Of a DNA stretch of 8,156 nt, positions 6,119 through 8,156 are shown piece by piece. Both the position numbers and the translations under genes were made by a program. The notes below the pieces were generated by a model that worked only from the letters and a program-made list of their open reading frames with translations, did not search any database and had not been told where the DNA came from. Within the stretch, counting starts at the first letter, position 1. Each line of letters begins with the position of its first letter. The stretch lies in the NCBI GenBank assembly GCA_947453285.1, contig CANGGA010000043.1:1-8156 (forward strand). Direction: 5' to 3'. This DNA is from Microbacteriaceae bacterium (GTDB taxonomy: Bacteria; Actinomycetota; Actinomycetes; Actinomycetales; Microbacteriaceae).

Positions 6119-6925
6119 ATGACCTGCTACCGACACCCCGACCGCGAGGCATTCGTTCGTTGCCAGCGCTGCGAGCGATTTATTTGCCCAGCGTGTCAGG
6201 TCGAGGCTTCAGTTGGTTTTCTTTGCCCGGATGACGCCGGTGGCACACCTAAACAGGTGAGCCGCCAGCGTTCTCGCGCATTGAGCCTTGGCAGACCGCA
6301 GGTAACTCTCACGCTCATCGCCATCAACGTTGTGGCTTGGTTAGTAGAAATTTCTCCAGTTGGTCAACTTTTTCAGGCCTACTTTCAGCTGCTTCCGGTT
6401 AACGTGCCAATCGCGCCTTGGCAGTTAATCACGGGTGGTTTCTTGCACGACCCGAGCAGTCCGTTGCACATTTTGTTCAACATGTATTCGCTTTACATCT
6501 TTGGTCAAGTGCTCGAACCGATGCTTGGTCGCGCACGCTTTTTAGCGCTCTACTTGATTTCGCTATTCGCCGGTTCGCTCGCGGTTATTTGGTTCGGTGC
6601 ATCGATGATTCCAACTGTCGGTGCATCCGGTGCAATCTTTGGTCTCATGGGCGCATACTTTGTGGTGTTGCGCAGCCTCGGTCAGCAGTCGAGTCAGTTG
6701 CTCGGGTTGATCGCAATCAACCTAGTCTTCACGTTCATCAACATCAACACGATCTCGTGGCAGGCACACATTGGTGGTTTAGTTGGCGGCGCGGCAGTGG
6801 CATTTATCTATGCGAAGACCAGAAACGCTAGTCAAAATGGCATGCAAAAGTTAGCGCTAATTTCATTGGTTGCTGTTCTGGTGCTGTTTGCGGTGCTTAG
6901 AATTCCGCAGCTAAATCTTTACTAG
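6119..6925 (+). CDS. Rhomboid family intramembrane serine protease with N-terminal zinc-binding module
   Basis: This 268-residue membrane protease cleaves transmembrane substrates. Residues 1-40 hold a Cys/His cluster (Cys3, His6, Cys15, Cys18, Cys23, Cys26, Cys36) that looks like a small B-box-type zinc module facing the cytoplasm. The rhomboid core follows: TM1 (about 62-79), the HxxxN motif His117/Asn121 (HILFNMYSLYIFG), helix about 140-160, the catalytic GASGAIFGLMG motif with Ser170, a helix at about 193-207, and the catalytic His217 in WQAHIGGLVGGA. A seventh hydrophobic segment is at 244-261. All catalytic residues are present, so it should be active. Its ATG is 4 nt past the ppiA stop with no separate promoter or strong ribosome-binding site, suggesting translational coupling. 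It ends 3 nt from the stop of convergent crgA. Substrates are unknown. Confidence 0.92.
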   Translation: MTCYRHPDREAFVRCQRCERFICPACQVEASVGFLCPDDAGGTPKQVSRQRSRALSLGRPQVTLTLIAINVVAWLVEISPVGQLFQAYFQLLPVNVPIAPWQLITGGFLHDPSSPLHILFNMYSLYIFGQVLEPMLGRARFLALYLISLFAGSLAVIWFGASMIPTVGASGAIFGLMGAYFVVLRSLGQQSSQLLGLIAINLVFTFININTISWQAHIGGLVGGAAVAFIYAKTRNASQNGMQKLALISLVAVLVLFAVLRIPQLNLY

Positions 6926-6928
6926 AAA

Positions 6929-7192
6929 TTACTTCCAGCGAGTCGACATCATGAAGCCGACCATCGCGATGCCGAAGCCAATCAAGATGTTCCAGTTCTT
7001 TAGGTCAAGCGGCTTAGTAGCGGCACCTAGAGGATACTGAGCCTCGGTCACGTAGAAGGTGATGATCCAAGCGAAGCCGAGAAGCATGAAACCGAACATC
7101 ACTGGCTTAAACCAAACTGGGTTTGGAGCGTCTTCTCTTGATGCGCTCTCTGAACGAGCAGGCTTGCTTGGCTTCTTCTTTGCGTCTGACAT
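6929..7192 (-). CDS. crgA: Cell division protein CrgA
   Basis: CrgA is a small actinobacterial membrane protein of the divisome that recruits or stabilises FtsI, FtsQ and other septal proteins. The 87-residue product has a charged Lys/Ser-rich cytoplasmic N-terminus (1-23), the family signature NPVWFKPVMFGFMLLGFAW leading into TM1 (about 30-48), a short loop, and TM2 starting at WNILIGFGIAMVGF (67-80), ending in TRWK. A GTG 6 nt further upstream (7198) would add Met-Ala, but it lies only 1 nt after the -10-like TAGAAT (7205-7200 on the minus strand), whereas ATG 7192 lies 7 nt after it, so ATG is chosen. It diverges from trpG, converges with the rhomboid gene, and keeps the origin-proximal order crgA-trpG-pknB. 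Confidence 0.95.
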   Translation of the reverse strand: MSDAKKKPSKPARSESASREDAPNPVWFKPVMFGFMLLGFAWIITFYVTEAQYPLGAATKPLDLKNWNILIGFGIAMVGFMMSTRWK

Positions 7193-7220
7193 AGCCACAA
7201 TTCTATTAGTTAGGCTTAAC
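7186..7220 (+). promoter_or_regulatory. Possible promoter of trpG
   Basis: TAGGCT (7211-7216) ends 9 nt before ATG 7226 and could start transcription a few bases before the start codon. CTGACA (7186-7191), inside the crgA coding region, matches the -35 consensus at 5 of 6 bases, but the 19-nt spacer is long. The motif GTTAGGCTTAACG (7209-7221) differs at only two bases from the one in the xthA/pyrE gap. Confidence 0.4.
7200..7205 (-). promoter_or_regulatory. -10 element of crgA (leaderless spacing)
   Basis: TAGAAT on the minus strand ends 7 nt before ATG 7192 of crgA. It is the closest match to TATAAT in the window and has no Shine-Dalgarno sequence after it, so the message is probably leaderless. 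It decides the crgA start (ATG 7192, not GTG 7198). No good -35 was seen at 16-18 nt. Confidence 0.55.
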
Positions 7221-7225
7221 GTCTC

Positions 7226-7861
7226 ATGACAAAAATCTTGGTGCTCGACAACTACGACAGCTTCGTTTACACGCTAAACGGCTATCTGCAGCAGCTTGGC
7301 GCCGAGACCGAGGTGTTGCGAAACGATGCAGTTTCTGCAGCCGAGCTGCCAGCGCTGATGGCCAAGTATGACGCGGTTTTGATCAGCCCGGGCCCGGGAA
7401 CCCCAGCCGATGCCGGCCTCAGCATCGCCACTGTGAAACAGGCACTGCAGACCGGGCAGTCGGTGTTCGGTGTCTGTCTCGGGCACCAAGCAATTGCTGA
7501 GGCCATGGGCGCGACAGTAACCAGCGCCGAAGAACTAATGCACGGAAAAACCTCAAAGGTGAGTCACGACGATTCGTTGGTTTTCAAGAACGTGCCACAG
7601 CCTTTTACCGCCACCCGTTATCACTCACTCGCAGTGGTTGACTCGACGGTTCCAGAAGACTTAATCGTCACAGCTCGCACCGCCGGCGGAATCATCATGG
7701 CAATTCAACACGCATCCAAGCCGATTTATGGAGTTCAGTTTCACCCAGAAAGCGTTTTGACCGAAAGCGGTTATCAAATGTTGGGCAACTGGCTTGAGAG
7801 CATCGGTCTCACCGGAGCCGCAGAGCGCGCAAAGTCGCTCAGCCCAATGGTTAAGTTCTAA
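7226..7861 (+). CDS. trpG: Anthranilate/aminodeoxychorismate synthase glutamine amidotransferase subunit (TrpG/PabA)
   Basis: This 211-residue class I glutamine amidotransferase releases ammonia from glutamine for a chorismate-binding partner, TrpE (anthranilate, tryptophan pathway) or PabB (4-amino-4-deoxychorismate, folate pathway). The catalytic triad is intact: nucleophile Cys84 in GVCLGHQAI, with His173 and Glu175 in QFHPES. The oxyanion stretch SPGPGTP (54-60) and the N-terminal LDNYDSFVYTL are typical of this subfamily. No trpE or pabB lies in the window, so one subunit may serve both pathways; the gene at this conserved locus beside crgA and pknB is named trpG or pabA in other actinobacteria. 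The ATG gives the standard N-terminus. A C-terminal tail of about 20 residues extends past the core. Its stop lies in an inverted repeat shared with the stop of the convergent kinase gene. Confidence 0.95.
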   Translation: MTKILVLDNYDSFVYTLNGYLQQLGAETEVLRNDAVSAAELPALMAKYDAVLISPGPGTPADAGLSIATVKQALQTGQSVFGVCLGHQAIAEAMGATVTSAEELMHGKTSKVSHDDSLVFKNVPQPFTATRYHSLAVVDSTVPEDLIVTARTAGGIIMAIQHASKPIYGVQFHPESVLTESGYQMLGNWLESIGLTGAAERAKSLSPMVKF

Positions 7862-7875
7862 CTAGTTCTAGTTAG
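7858..7875. repeat. 18-bp inverted repeat across two convergent stop codons
   Basis: CTAACTAG (7858-7865), TT, CTAGTTAG (7868-7875) is a perfect inverted repeat with a 2-nt centre. The left arm contains the trpG stop TAA (7859-7861) and the right arm the kinase stop (TTA 7872-7874, TAA on the minus strand). As RNA it would form an AT-rich stem of about 7 bp with a 4-nt loop, weak and without a T-run, so it is a poor intrinsic terminator by standard criteria. A protein-binding or weak bidirectional end signal is possible. Confidence 0.6.
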
Positions 7876-8156
7876 TTATTGCACGCAACGTAAAGCACAA
7901 TTGCCGACTTCTGGTTGGTGAGTCCGGCAGGTATCGACTGGTCTTGAACGATTGTTCCCTGAGTGCCACTGCATGAGTTCTTAGTCGTAATGCTCACAGT
8001 CAACTGAACGTCAGGTGCGGTTAGCAACGAACGAGCATCGTCAATCGAAAGATTGCGCACGTCTGGCACTAACACCTTGCCATTTGAAATTACAAGATTC
8101 ACCGTTGTGCCAGGAGCAACCTGAGCGTTTGGCAACGGGTCGCTTGCAGTTACCTG
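7872..8156 (-). CDS. pknB: C-terminal PASTA domain of a PknB-type Ser/Thr protein kinase (truncated by window edge)
   Basis: Only the last 94 residues are visible; the frame is open to base 8156, so an internal TTG at 8135 is not the start. The visible part begins with the end of one PASTA unit (PGTTVNLVISNGK, residues 15-27), followed by a complete final PASTA domain (about 29-91): VPDVRNLSIDDARSLL, then QDQSIPAG, then SAIVLYVA. PASTA domains lie outside the membrane and bind muropeptides or lipid II, linking wall state to kinase activity. Two cysteines, Cys62 and Cys92, sit in the last domain and its three-residue tail and could form a disulfide. No kinase domain is visible, so a PASTA-containing penicillin-binding protein is not excluded, but the crgA-trpG neighbourhood points to PknB, which regulates growth and division. 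Confidence 0.82.
   Translation of the reverse strand, partial: QVTASDPLPNAQVAPGTTVNLVISNGKVLVPDVRNLSIDDARSLLTAPDVQLTVSITTKNSCSGTQGTIVQDQSIPAGLTNQKSAIVLYVACNN

Noticed and set aside
1..8156. Search for CRISPR arrays, tRNA/rRNA genes, insertion sequences, toxin-antitoxin pairs, DnaA-box clusters and riboswitches
   Set aside because: No repeated spacers, transposase-like proteins, cloverleaf-like or rRNA sequence was recognised, and only about 167 bases are non-coding, leaving no gap longer than 41 nt to hold such elements.

Overview
The window looks like a compact chromosomal segment from an actinobacterium with a moderate GC content (mid-50s % by eye), probably a streamlined member of the Microbacteriaceae such as the freshwater Luna-type lineages. 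The evidence is CrgA, a cell-division protein restricted to actinobacteria, beside a chorismate-type glutamine amidotransferase and a PASTA-domain protein, in the crgA-trpG/pabA-pknB order typical near the actinobacterial origin. The lineage below phylum level is inference. No origin, DnaA-box cluster, rRNA, tRNA, CRISPR array or mobile element was seen.

Layout, left to right: the C-terminal part of the ClpB disaggregase (+, cut by the left edge); a CASTOR/POLLUX-type two-RCK putative ion channel (+); an AlkD-like DNA alkylation repair protein (+); exodeoxyribonuclease III (-); orotate phosphoribosyltransferase PyrE (+); a cyclophilin-type peptidyl-prolyl isomerase (+) followed 4 nt later by a rhomboid protease with an N-terminal zinc-binding module (+); CrgA (-); a TrpG/PabA-type glutamine amidotransferase (+); and the last PASTA domain of a PknB-type Ser/Thr kinase (-, cut by the right edge). 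The genes are mostly housekeeping: proteostasis (ClpB, PPIase, rhomboid), base-damage repair (AlkD-like glycosylase and the AP endonuclease XthA, convergent neighbours that could act in successive repair steps), nucleotide and chorismate metabolism (PyrE, TrpG), and division/cell-wall control (CrgA, PknB).

The most interesting signal is how the genes are packed and started. Only about 167 of 8156 bases (2%) lie between genes. Several genes have a TAnnnT-like -10 hexamer ending 6-7 nt before the start codon and no Shine-Dalgarno sequence, the arrangement of leaderless mRNAs. The divergent xthA/pyrE pair is separated by only 16 bp, inside which two -10 elements on opposite strands overlap, apparently a minimal bidirectional promoter driving two leaderless messages. 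A nearly identical 13-bp motif (GTTARRCTTAACG) recurs in the other divergent intergenic region (crgA/trpG). The three convergent gene pairs have gaps of 0, 3 and 10 bp with no clear intrinsic terminator. A 16-bp hairpin lies directly behind the start codon of the AlkD-like gene. None of the ten visible stop codons is TGA. I did not find an unmistakable new multi-gene defence or metabolic system; the novelty, if any, is in the promoter and terminator architecture.
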